DNA of 64,000 nucleotides from Candidatus Zixiibacteriota bacterium (GTDB lineage Bacteria; Zixibacteria; MSB-5A5; GN15; FEB-12): NCBI GenBank assembly GCA_024276275.1, contig JAJRXM010000081.1, positions 16,884 to 80,883 of the forward strand, read 5' to 3'. Shown piece by piece: positions 1 to 8,129 of this stretch (position 1 is its first letter; each line of letters starts with the position of its first letter). The notes under the pieces were generated by a model. It saw only the letters and a program-made list of their open reading frames with translations, ran no database searches and was not told where the DNA came from. The position numbers and the translations under genes were made by a program.

Positions 1-161
1 AGTATTGAATCGGAGAGTTCAATATACTGCAACTCATCAAAGTAATATATAAAATGCTCTTTTTCTACCGGAGCGATATCAATTGTTGCTCCAAAAGAAT
101 TGCTGAAAGAAAAAGTTATAATTGATATTAACAAATAATAACAGATTTTTATTAGTCGCAT
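1..161 (-). CDS. N-terminus of a putative secreted protein (partial)
   Basis: An open frame reads leftward off the window edge from an ATG at 161-159. The first ~25 residues are a positively charged start (MRLIK) followed by a hydrophobic stretch ending in SNSFGA, which looks like a Sec signal peptide. The remaining ~28 residues (TIDIAPVEKEHFIYYF...) match nothing I recognise. It is divergent from the ferritin-like gene. There is no strong ribosome binding site, and the ORF is too short for the track because the window truncates it. The coding assignment is moderate; the function is unknown. Confidence 0.5.
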   Translation of the reverse strand, partial: MRLIKICYYLLISIITFSFSNSFGATIDIAPVEKEHFIYYFDELQYIELSDSI

Positions 162-222
162 ATCAGAAGATAATAATTTATGATTGATTATCAAGCGGTT
201 CATGCTCTTTACTTTAGAAATA

Positions 223-254
223 ATTGTCAATAATTCCAATGAGTTATTGACAAT
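223..254. promoter_or_regulatory. 11-bp inverted repeat, candidate operator of the ferritin-like gene
   Basis: The arms ATTGTCAATAA (223-233) and TTATTGACAAT (244-254) are perfect reverse complements separated by 10 bp. The right arm overlaps a TTGACA -35-like hexamer. A protein bound here would occlude the promoter, so a repressor is the natural reading. Peroxide, iron or redox regulators commonly control this gene family, but the half-site is not a clear Fur or PerR box. Confidence 0.55.
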
Positions 255-274
255 AATACGTAAAAGGATATGTT
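247..274 (+). promoter_or_regulatory. sigma70-type promoter for the ferritin-like gene
   Basis: TTGACA at 247-252 and TATGTT at 269-274 are separated by 16 bp, about 30-35 bp upstream of the ATG at 310. The -35 lies inside the right arm of the inverted repeat. Confidence 0.4.
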
Positions 275-309
275 ATACAAAGATTAACAGCATAAAGCGA
301 GGTTTTATT

Positions 310-804
310 ATGAACGTTTTTGAATATGCAATGCAAATGGAGCTCGACGGAAAAGCATACTATGAAGAAGCTGCTACAAAAGTCGATTCTCCCGAGTTAA
401 AAAAGATTCTGTTGGAAATTGCAGGAGATGAACAGAAACATTATATTCTTTTCAAGGCAATGAAAGACGGAAATGATGTAGAATATATAGAATCTGAAGC
501 AACTACTATTTTTGCATCGGTAAAAAATATTTTCAAATCCCTTAAAGAAGAAAATAAAGATTTTACATTTCCGGATGATGCTAAAAAAATATGGGAAAAA
601 GCCCGTGATGTAGAGAAAAAGGCCGAAGCTTTTTATCGTGAAGAAGCGGAAAAGCAGGAAAACACCAACAATGCCTCTATTTTACATAAAATTGCCGATG
701 AAGAACACCGTCATTGGGTCACAATGGAAAACGTAATCAATTTTATTGATAGACCAAACCAATGGCTTGAGGACGGCGAATGGCACGATTCAGATAATAT
801 GTAA
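310..804 (+). CDS. Rubrerythrin/ferritin-like di-iron protein
   Basis: About 164 residues with the two-helix-pair pattern of the rubrerythrin ferritin-like domain. The first pair has MELDGKAYYEEAA and then EIAGDEQKHY; the second has EKKAEAFYREEAE and then IADEEHRHW. The Glu and ExxH positions are those that bind two irons in this family. No C-terminal rubredoxin CxxC pair is present, so this is the 'ferritin-like only' form, normally linked to peroxide detoxification or iron handling in the cytoplasm. The ORF track starts 42 codons upstream, inside the promoter and operator. ATG 310 is preferred because the ferritin fold begins there (MNVFEYAMQME). It is followed by a terminator shared with the convergent decarboxylase gene. 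Confidence 0.85.
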   Translation: MNVFEYAMQMELDGKAYYEEAATKVDSPELKKILLEIAGDEQKHYILFKAMKDGNDVEYIESEATTIFASVKNIFKSLKEENKDFTFPDDAKKIWEKARDVEKKAEAFYREEAEKQENTNNASILHKIADEEHRHWVTMENVINFIDRPNQWLEDGEWHDSDNM

Positions 805-831
805 TTATTTTTTTACTCTAGAACAACTTCG

Positions 832-859
832 AAAAAGCAGTTATGACAACTGCTTTTTT
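832..859. terminator. Bidirectional rho-independent terminator
   Basis: AAAAAGCAGTT, loop ATGAC, then AACTGCTTTTTT is an 11-bp perfect stem flanked by A and T tracts, so it works on both strands. It separates the ferritin-like gene (+) from the decarboxylase (-), whose stop codon lies in its right edge. Confidence 0.85.
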
Positions 860-2279
860 ATTTGGAATTTATTTCTATAGAAGTTTTCTTTATAAGCTCC
901 CAAGCAGCATCGACATGCTGTCTTGTTACTTCGGTCTGACCTATTTGCATTCTGAGTGTATATTTTTGATGTAACTTTGTATGTGTAATAAAAAGCTTTC
1001 CACTTGCATTTAAAGTTTCCAGAATTTTTTGATTGAGGTTGTTTAGTTCTTCGTTTGTTAAATTTGCATCAGGAACATATCTAAAACAGAGTAAGTTTAA
1101 TGAACGAGGAACCAGTAACTCAAACTGATCATGTAGTGTTATTTTCTGCTCTAAATCTTCTGCTATTTTGATATGATTCCGAATTTTTGCTTGTATCCCC
1201 TCAATCCCGTACGAACGAATGACAAACCATAGTTTTAAGGCTCTAAAACGTCGACCAAGCGGTATCCCCCAATCTCGATAATTATTAACAGTCTCTTTTT
1301 CATTCGTTTTTAGGTATTCAGGCATTATTTCAAATGTTTTAATCAACGATTCTGTATCTTTTACAAAATAAGCGGAGCAATCAAAATTGGTCAACATCCA
1401 TTTATGAGGATTAAACACAAAGCTGTCGGCTAATTCAATCCGATGTATCATCCATTTCATTTCATCTAATACAAGAGCAGAACCTGCCAAGGCAGCATCA
1501 ACATGAACCCAAATACTATATTTTTGACAGATTTCAGTAATTTTATCAAGAGGGTCGATTGCAGTTGTAGAAGTTGTCCCAAGAGTTACAATCACGCATA
1601 ACGGTGTTAAACCGTTTTCAATATCTTGAGAAATAGCCTTCTCCAACTCTTCGGGTATCATCGCAAATGCGTCGTTTACTTCTATTTTTACTAAGTTTTC
1701 AATCCCAAACCCTGCAATTTTTACCGCTTTATCAATCGAAGAATGAGTTTCTGATGAACAGTATATTCTGAATTTCTGTTGTGCGAACCCTTTTTGATTG
1801 ATGAGATAATCTGTTTTCTTTTCTCTTGCGGATAAAAGTGCCACCAGAGTAGCTGTCGATGCGGTATCTTGAATTACACCTGACCAGCTTTGTGGAATCG
1901 AGAGCATTATTTTGAGCCAATCCATGACTTTTTCTTCAAGTTCAGCTGCTGCCGGTGATGTCTGCCATACCATACATTGTGCTGCTAAGGTCGAAGTCAG
2001 CATTTCGCCTAAAATTGAGGGCGGCGAACTGTTTGCAGGGAAATAGGCAAAAAATGACGGATGCTGCCAATGGGTCATACCCGGTATAATAATCTTTTGA
2101 AAATCTTCAAAAATATCTTTAAATTGCTCAGGTTTTGTCGGTGGGAGTTCGGGGAGTTTATTAAAAATTTCTTTTGGAACTACTTGAGATTTTACCGGAT
2201 ATTGTTCGACATTTTCTAGATAATCTGCCATCCAGTCAACTAATTCATGTGCATATTTGCGAAAATCTTTTTTATCCAT
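858..2279 (-). CDS. Aromatic-L-amino-acid decarboxylase-type PLP enzyme (group II)
   Basis: A 473-residue protein of full family length. The group II pyridoxal-phosphate decarboxylase fold is evident from an N-terminal three-helix segment (HELVDWMADYL), the substrate-loop region THWQHPSFFAYFP (~70-82), HVDAA near 260 with the Asp that contacts the PLP ring, and NPHKW near 291-294 with the Schiff-base Lys. The family decarboxylates tyrosine, DOPA, tryptophan, 5-hydroxytryptophan or phenylalanine to the amine. The substrate cannot be fixed from sequence alone. Its location near a phenylalanine hydroxylase and a biopterin operon makes an aromatic substrate likely. It is monocistronic and converges on the ferritin-like gene. 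Confidence 0.88.
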   Translation of the reverse strand: MDKKDFRKYAHELVDWMADYLENVEQYPVKSQVVPKEIFNKLPELPPTKPEQFKDIFEDFQKIIIPGMTHWQHPSFFAYFPANSSPPSILGEMLTSTLAAQCMVWQTSPAAAELEEKVMDWLKIMLSIPQSWSGVIQDTASTATLVALLSAREKKTDYLINQKGFAQQKFRIYCSSETHSSIDKAVKIAGFGIENLVKIEVNDAFAMIPEELEKAISQDIENGLTPLCVIVTLGTTSTTAIDPLDKITEICQKYSIWVHVDAALAGSALVLDEMKWMIHRIELADSFVFNPHKWMLTNFDCSAYFVKDTESLIKTFEIMPEYLKTNEKETVNNYRDWGIPLGRRFRALKLWFVIRSYGIEGIQAKIRNHIKIAEDLEQKITLHDQFELLVPRSLNLLCFRYVPDANLTNEELNNLNQKILETLNASGKLFITHTKLHQKYTLRMQIGQTEVTRQHVDAAWELIKKTSIEINSK

Positions 2280-2420
2280 TGAAATAATGTAAATGAAACT
2301 TTAAATAAGGTCAAGGTTGTAAAAAAATTGTTTAATATTTAGCTTATTTTTTTAGTTAAAATATATATTATTGATAGTATAGACTTTTATTTAATAAATT
2401 TGCAAACAAGTCTTGCCCGA

Positions 2421-2435
2421 TTGATAATCATTCAA
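2421..2435. promoter_or_regulatory. FNR/CRP-family-like palindrome upstream of the cbb3 operon
   Basis: TTGATAATCATTCAA has TTGA and TCAA half-sites, but with 7 bp between them instead of the 6 bp of a canonical FNR box (TTGAT-N4-ATCAA). A good -10 hexamer, TATACT, lies at 2476-2481. That would put the palindrome centre near -60, the usual class I activator position. cbb3 operons are commonly FNR-regulated; this instance is a suggestion only. Confidence 0.3.
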
Positions 2436-2523
2436 TATATTTGACCCGTTTAATGGGCTTTAAGGATGTTTTAAGTATACTATAGTCTATGAAAGTAATT
2501 GCAAGGTATGGAGTTTGGGATTT

Positions 2524-4935
2524 ATGTCCACCGTTATGACGACTAAAAATGTAATATGTGTGCATTGCGGTGAGAATTGTACAGACGAATCTATTGCAAT
2601 TGGAGATAAATATTTTTGTTGTAACGGATGTAAATTTGTTTACGAACTTCTCAACGACCACAATCTCAGCTCATATTATAAGATTGAAGACCGACCCGGC
2701 CTTAAAGTTTCGGATAGATTCTACGAAAATCATTTTGCTTATTTAGACAATCAAAAGATTAAAGAGCAGTTACTGGACTTCACCGATTCATCTCTGAGTA
2801 AAGTTACTCTTGTTATTCCTCAAATCCATTGTTCTTCCTGTATCTGGTTATTGGAAAATTTACAAAAACTAAATAATTCTATTATTTCATCAAGAGTTCA
2901 ATTCTTAAAAAAAGAAGTTGCAATTACATTTGCTCATCAGCACTTATCATTACGGACGTTGGTAGAACTACTTGCCTCAATCGGGTATGAACCTCAGATA
3001 TCTTTAGATGACTACGAAATACAGACAAAGAGGAAAAAAGGATCATCTCTAATTGTTCGTGTAGCAATTGCCGGTTTCTGTTTTGCCAATATTATGCTGT
3101 TTAGTTTTCCGGAATATCTCAGTTCCGACGGTTCTCTGTCAGAAAACTTTGTTCAATTTTTTGGGTATTTAAATATTTTGTTATCTATACCGGTTTTATT
3201 TTTTTCAGCCTCAATTTATTTCAAGTCGGCCTATTACGGATTAAGACAGAAATCCATTAATATGGATGTACCTATTTCATTAGGAATCTCAATGCTATTT
3301 TTACGTTCTCTGTATGAAGTCATTTCGTCGACAGGTCCCGGTTATTTTGATTCTTTTACCGGTTTAGTATTTTTCCTTTTGTTGGGGAAACTGTTTCAGC
3401 AAAAAACCTATGAATCTTTGTCGTTTGATTCGGACTATAAATCATATTTCCCGATTTCTATTATAAAATTATCAGGCAAGAAAGAAGAAATTGTTCCAAT
3501 TACAGAATTAAAACAGGGCGACATGATATTAGTACGGAATAATGAACTTATCCCTGCCGATGCCAGACTTCTGAGTAATCATGCCTCAATCGATTATAGT
3601 TTTGTAACAGGTGAATCAGAACCGGTAGAAAAAACAGTAAATGATAAAATTTATGCAGGCGGCAAACAATCAGGCGGTATTATTCAATTGGAAGTGTTAA
3701 AAGATGTATCCCAAAGTTATATAACTCAGCTTTGGAATGATGCTAATTTTTCTAAACCTGATTCAAAATCCCTCTCAAATATGGCTAATCGGTTTAGCAA
3801 GTATTTTACTATTTCTATTGTCGCAATCGCATTAATTTCTGCCTTTGTATGGATGTTACTCGACCCGTCGAAAGCTGTTTTTGTTGGAATTTCAGTTTTG
3901 ATAATAGCCTGTCCCTGTGCCTTGGCATTAGCGACTCCGATAACGCTTGGTTCGGTTCAAAGAATTTTAGGTCGTAACCGACTCTTTTTTAAAGACAGTA
4001 ATACTATCGAAAAATTAGCATCTGTTACACATGTTGTTTTTGACAAGACCGGCACTTTGACTAAGTCAAAAGAATCATCTATTACATATACAGGGAAAGA
4101 ACTCTCTGATATTGAAATCGGTTATGTTCGTTCTTTGGTTCACCACTCCACACACCCGTTAAGCGTAAAACTGTATGAATACTTACCGCATAATAATAGT
4201 GCTTCAATTGAAAAGTTTCACGAAACCGAAGGACAAGGAATATCCGGCTTTATAAATCAAACGGAGATAAAAATCGGGTCATCACTATTTTGTGGTAACC
4301 AAGAGATACCTACTGAAAGTAATAATTTACAATCAAGAGTGCATATTTCAATAGGCGGTTCCTATTACGGGTTTTATAAAATTTCATCGCAATACCGTGA
4401 CGGCTTAAAAGATTTGGTAAAAAATCTAGGGGATAAACTTCAGATTACTATTCTTTCAGGAGATAACAGGGGAGAATTACAAGCGTTGCAAGATATTTTC
4501 CCACAGACAACTTCATATCACTTCAATCAGTCACCTCACGATAAACTTAGACATATTAAAGAGTTACAAAACATGAACGAACGAGTTTTGATGTTTGGGG
4601 ACGGGTTAAATGATGCCGGAGCATTAAAACAGGCAGATATAGGTATAGCAGTAACTGAAAGTATGAGCTCTTTTTCGCCTGCCTCTGACGGTATTCTTGC
4701 CGGCGAGAAATTTTCCGAGATATTTAAATTTATCAGGTTTTCCCAAAGAGCAATTTCTATAATTTTAGTTAGTTTTTTAATATCGATTCTTTATAATGTA
4801 GTCGGTTTAGGGTTTGCTGTTATGGGTATATTATCTCCACTCTTTGCTGCCGTACTTATGCCGGTTAGTTCGCTTACGGTAGTAGGAATTATAATAATCT
4901 CAACAAAAATAGCAGCACAAAGATTAAGGATTTAA
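2524..4935 (+). CDS. ccoI: CcoI/FixI-type copper P1B-ATPase for cbb3 oxidase maturation
   Basis: About 803 residues. An N-terminal Cys-rich segment (CVHCGENC...CCNGC) is followed by a heavy-metal domain with CSSC (~117), then the P-type ATPase core: VTGESEP actuator loop, CPCALALATP in the metal-binding transmembrane helix, DKTGTLTK phosphorylation site and GDGLNDAGAL hinge. CcoI ATPases carry copper across the inner membrane for insertion into the CcoN CuB site. The track starts at TTG 2515; ATG 2524 is preferred because GGAG lies 10 bp upstream, and ATG 2536 lacks a site. The gene is followed 5 bp later by ccoS and then the oxidase genes, which fixes the CcoI rather than generic CopA assignment. 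Confidence 0.9.
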   Translation: MSTVMTTKNVICVHCGENCTDESIAIGDKYFCCNGCKFVYELLNDHNLSSYYKIEDRPGLKVSDRFYENHFAYLDNQKIKEQLLDFTDSSLSKVTLVIPQIHCSSCIWLLENLQKLNNSIISSRVQFLKKEVAITFAHQHLSLRTLVELLASIGYEPQISLDDYEIQTKRKKGSSLIVRVAIAGFCFANIMLFSFPEYLSSDGSLSENFVQFFGYLNILLSIPVLFFSASIYFKSAYYGLRQKSINMDVPISLGISMLFLRSLYEVISSTGPGYFDSFTGLVFFLLLGKLFQQKTYESLSFDSDYKSYFPISIIKLSGKKEEIVPITELKQGDMILVRNNELIPADARLLSNHASIDYSFVTGESEPVEKTVNDKIYAGGKQSGGIIQLEVLKDVSQSYITQLWNDANFSKPDSKSLSNMANRFSKYFTISIVAIALISAFVWMLLDPSKAVFVGISVLIIACPCALALATPITLGSVQRILGRNRLFFKDSNTIEKLASVTHVVFDKTGTLTKSKESSITYTGKELSDIEIGYVRSLVHHSTHPLSVKLYEYLPHNNSASIEKFHETEGQGISGFINQTEIKIGSSLFCGNQEIPTESNNLQSRVHISIGGSYYGFYKISSQYRDGLKDLVKNLGDKLQITILSGDNRGELQALQDIFPQTTSYHFNQSPHDKLRHIKELQNMNERVLMFGDGLNDAGALKQADIGIAVTESMSSFSPASDGILAGEKFSEIFKFIRFSQRAISIILVSFLISILYNVVGLGFAVMGILSPLFAAVLMPVSSLTVVGIIIISTKIAAQRLRI

Positions 4936-4940
4936 AGAGT

Positions 4941-5102
4941 ATGTCTATTTTTTTTGTTTTGATAGGATTATCATTGTTAATTTCAGGTTCATTTTTGGTA
5001 GCATTTTTATGGGCTAACAAAAAAGGACAGTTTGATGATACATATACTCCTTCGGTTCGAATACTTTTTGATGATATAGATGAAAATAAGAAGAAGAAAT
5101 AA
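4941..5102 (+). CDS. ccoS: CcoS, small cbb3 oxidase maturation protein
   Basis: A 53-residue ORF too short for the supplied track. It starts MSIFFVLIGLSLLISGSFLV, a single membrane helix, followed by AFLWANKKGQFDD and an Asp/Lys-rich tail. The 'FLWA...GQFDD' pattern is the hallmark of CcoS/FixS proteins, which are needed to assemble the cofactor-loaded oxidase. It sits between ccoI and ccoNO, the expected location. The ATG is 5 bp after the ccoI stop. Confidence 0.9.
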   Translation: MSIFFVLIGLSLLISGSFLVAFLWANKKGQFDDTYTPSVRILFDDIDENKKKK

Positions 5103-5125
5103 TATGATAGGATGGAGAGTTTTTA

Positions 5126-7249
5126 ATGAATCTTGAAACGTTTCATTATGACAACAAAATCGTAAGGAACTTTGCCTGGGCAACAACAATTTGGGGAATT
5201 GTCGGAATGCTGGTCGGTTTAATAATTGCGACCCAATTATTTTGGCCGGAACTTAATTTAGGCATCCCGTACCTTACTTTTGGCAGATTACGACCTTTAC
5301 ATACAAATGCCGTTATTTTTGCGTTTGTAGGTAACGGAATTTTCATGGGTGTTTATTACTCTTTACAGAGATTATGCAAAGCTCGGATTTATTCTGATCT
5401 CTTGAGTACATTACATTTTTGGGGATGGCAGCTTATAATTGTTTCCGCAGCTGTTACGCTTCCTCTCGGTATTACATCGGGTAAAGAATATGCTGAGCTG
5501 GAATGGCCGATAGATATAGCTATCGCTGTTGTCTGGATTATTTTTGGTATTCAATTATTTGGAACTATAATTAAAAGACGTGAACGACATATGTATGTTG
5601 CCATTTGGTTTTACATAGCAACATTTATAACCGTAACAGTTTTACATGTCGTCAATTCGATTGAACTACCGGTTTCATTTATAAAAAGTTACCCCGTTTA
5701 TGCAGGAGTTCAGGATGCCTTGGTACAATGGTGGTATGCTCATAATGCTGTGGCATTTTTCCTGACGACACCGTATTTGGGACTGATGTATTACTATCTA
5801 CCGAAAGCCGCCAACCGTCCTGTTTTCTCTTATCGACTTTCGATTATTCATTTTTGGTCATTAATATTTATTTATATGTGGGCAGGTCCTCATCATCTGC
5901 TTTACACCGCACTTCCCGATTGGGCTCAATCACTTGGAACTGTATTTTCGATTATGCTGATAGCACCGTCTTGGGGTGGTATGCTGAACGGTTTGCTGAC
6001 CCTTCGTGGTGCCTGGGATAGAGTCCGCGATGATGTAGTGCTGAAATTTATGGTCGTAGCCGTTACTGCGTACGGTATGGCAACCTTTGAAGGTCCTATG
6101 CTTTCGATTAAAAGTATTAATGCTCTTTCGCACTACACAGATTGGACTATCGCACATGTACATGTTGGTGCTTTAGGATGGAACGGGTTTTTAACATTCT
6201 CAGTTCTTTATTGGTTGATTCCAAAGATTTATAATACAGAATTATTCTCAAAACGTCTCGCCAACACTCATTTTTGGCTCGGATTTTTAGGTATACTGGT
6301 TTGGGTTATACCGATGTACTTCGCAGGTATTACTCAGAGTTTAATGTGGAAAGAATTTACACCGGAAGGATTTTTAGCTTATCCTAACTTTTTACAAACT
6401 GTAATACAGATTATACCAATGTATATCATTCGTTCTGTCGGAGGACTTATGTTCTTTGTCGGAACCTGCTTGATGTTCTACAATTTGATTAAAACAATGA
6501 AAAGCGGAACTCTGTCGGCTGATGAAAAAGCAGAAGCTCCTGCACTAACTAAAGAATACACCGGACCGAAAGAGAAAACACATCGCTGGTTGGAAAGAAA
6601 GCCTGCACAGTTTTTACTCTTTACTTTAATTGCGGTTTTAATCGGTGGTGCTGTTGAAATAATTCCGACTTTTATGATAAAATCAAATATACCTACGATA
6701 GAATCTGTTAAACCGTATACTCCGCTTGAACTTGAAGGACGGGATATTTATATACGTGAGGGTTGTTATAACTGTCACTCGCAAATGATCAGACCTTTCC
6801 GTTCTGAAACCGAACGGTATGGTGAGTATTCAAAAGCAGGTGAATTTGTATATGACCATCCATTCCAATGGGGTTCTAAGCGTACCGGTCCTGACCTTGC
6901 TCGAATCGGAGGTAAATACCCTGATGCTTGGCATTATGATCATATGATTACACCTGAGAAAATGTCACCGGGCTCTATTATGCCTCCGTACCCGTGGCTT
7001 GCTGAAGATCCGTATGATACTGAGGGTATGCCGGGTAAAATAAGAGCGATGACGACTCTTGGTGTACCGTATCCAATAGATTATGATCAAAAAAGTATTG
7101 CAGATATGAAAGCACAAGCTGAAAAAATTGTTGCTACTCTTAAAGAATCAAAAATATCTGTTAGCAGTGATAAAGAAATTATCGCTTTAATAGCGTACTT
7201 GCAGCGAATGGGTACAGACATTAAAGTTAAACCTCAAACCGGAAATTAA
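5126..7249 (+). CDS. ccoNO: cbb3-type cytochrome c oxidase, fused subunits I and II (CcoNO)
   Basis: A 707-residue fusion. Residues ~1-470 form the 12-helix haem-copper oxidase subunit I with the histidines of RPLHTNA, WYAHNAVAF, GPHHLLYT and HVHVGALGW, which ligate low-spin haem b, high-spin haem b3 and CuB. After a linker (~470-500) comes a membrane anchor and a CcoO-type monohaem domain with CYNCHSQ (~549) and a distal region MSPGSIMPPYPWL that supplies the Met ligand. Separate ccoN and ccoO genes are usual in Proteobacteria; the fusion is typical of Bacteroidetes relatives. It follows ccoS by 23 bp and is followed by ccoQ. Confidence 0.95.
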   Translation: MNLETFHYDNKIVRNFAWATTIWGIVGMLVGLIIATQLFWPELNLGIPYLTFGRLRPLHTNAVIFAFVGNGIFMGVYYSLQRLCKARIYSDLLSTLHFWGWQLIIVSAAVTLPLGITSGKEYAELEWPIDIAIAVVWIIFGIQLFGTIIKRRERHMYVAIWFYIATFITVTVLHVVNSIELPVSFIKSYPVYAGVQDALVQWWYAHNAVAFFLTTPYLGLMYYYLPKAANRPVFSYRLSIIHFWSLIFIYMWAGPHHLLYTALPDWAQSLGTVFSIMLIAPSWGGMLNGLLTLRGAWDRVRDDVVLKFMVVAVTAYGMATFEGPMLSIKSINALSHYTDWTIAHVHVGALGWNGFLTFSVLYWLIPKIYNTELFSKRLANTHFWLGFLGILVWVIPMYFAGITQSLMWKEFTPEGFLAYPNFLQTVIQIIPMYIIRSVGGLMFFVGTCLMFYNLIKTMKSGTLSADEKAEAPALTKEYTGPKEKTHRWLERKPAQFLLFTLIAVLIGGAVEIIPTFMIKSNIPTIESVKPYTPLELEGRDIYIREGCYNCHSQMIRPFRSETERYGEYSKAGEFVYDHPFQWGSKRTGPDLARIGGKYPDAWHYDHMITPEKMSPGSIMPPYPWLAEDPYDTEGMPGKIRAMTTLGVPYPIDYDQKSIADMKAQAEKIVATLKESKISVSSDKEIIALIAYLQRMGTDIKVKPQTGN

Positions 7250-7261
7250 AAAGAGAGTATT

Positions 7262-7450
7262 ATGAAAAAAGAAGCTTTACAATCGTTAGCCGGTGTTGAG
7301 GTTTATCCGATAACATCTTTAATAATATTTTTTGTCATATTTATGATAGTAGTTATATGGGCTTTAAGTCTAGACAAAAAGGTCATTTCCGAAATGGAAA
7401 AATTACCGCTTGATAACGATTTGACTGATGGAGAGAAAATAGATGTCTGA
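7262..7450 (+). CDS. ccoQ: CcoQ-type small cbb3 oxidase subunit
   Basis: A 62-residue protein with one membrane helix ([19 protein letters not shown]) and a short polar tail. Size, topology and position between ccoNO and ccoP identify it as the CcoQ/FixQ-like subunit, which stabilises the complex. The last codons overlap the ccoP start by 8 bp, indicating translational coupling. Confidence 0.8.
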   Translation: MKKEALQSLAGVEVYPITSLIIFFVIFMIVVIWALSLDKKVISEMEKLPLDNDLTDGEKIDV

Positions 7451-8114
7451 AGAACTTGATAAACTTTTAGACCACGACTACGACGGTATAAAAGAGTTAG
7501 ACAATGACTTGCCGACATGGTGGTTATGGCTATTCTATGTATCAATAGGATGGGCTGTTATTTATATGATTTATTTCCATGTTTTCAACATCGGTTATTT
7601 ACAAGCCGATGAATACTTGCAGGAAGTAAATTCCAGTTATGTTCGAGTCTCAGACTCTGATGCGAAGACTCTTGGTTTTTTAGACAGCTATCACTCCCCT
7701 TTCTATACACCGGGCGGTGATATAACTCCCCGTATGATCTTAATGGGTGCCGGACAGGTAGCATATGTAGAAGAAACTGCTGAAACTGATACTATCTCCT
7801 ATGTTGCTTTTACTGACCTTGCTGACATTTCTGCCGGTAAAGATATGTTTGTAAGAAACTGTCTCTAATGTCACGGTGCTGTCGGTGAAGGTGGAATCGG
7901 GCCAAACCTTACTGATAACTACTGGATTCATGGTGCTTCATTTAGTAAAATTGTTAAAAGTATGAAGTATGGGTACCCTGCTAAAGGAATGATAGCATGG
8001 AGAGCCTTCTTAAAAGAAGATGAGATACTTAAAGTAGCAAGTTATGTTCTAACATTAAAAGGGACTAACCCTCCCAATGCAAAAGCTCCTCAAGGGGAAC
8101 TTGTTGAAGAGTAA
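7443..8114 (+). CDS. ccoP: cbb3 oxidase subunit CcoP, interrupted by an in-frame TAA inside its haem motif
   Basis: The intact frame is 224 codons. The N-terminal part has the CcoP signature [21 protein letters not shown], then a membrane helix and a periplasmic cytochrome c domain. Codon 142 is TAA at 7866-7868 and falls exactly inside the haem-binding motif: N-C-L-stop-C-H-G. Reading continues in frame with [14 protein letters not shown] and [13 protein letters not shown] (axial Met region) to TAA at 8112-8114. The ORF track therefore lists only the first 141 residues. Only one cytochrome domain is present, as in the Bacteroidetes-type CcoP. The stop could be a sequence error, a fresh mutation or recoding; TCA (Ser) or GAA (Glu) would each give TAA by one transversion. 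Confidence 0.85.
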
Positions 8115-8129
8115 GTTGTTGTTGAACAC

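Noticed and set aside
2428-2661. 77-residue minus-strand ORF over the ccoI start
   Set aside because: It overlaps the conserved Cys-rich N-terminus of ccoI antisense and covers the promoter; it is a shadow frame.
5126-7249. Assembly chimera joining ccoN and ccoO
   Set aside because: The CcoNO fusion is a known natural arrangement in Bacteroidetes relatives and the linker is continuous and well formed.
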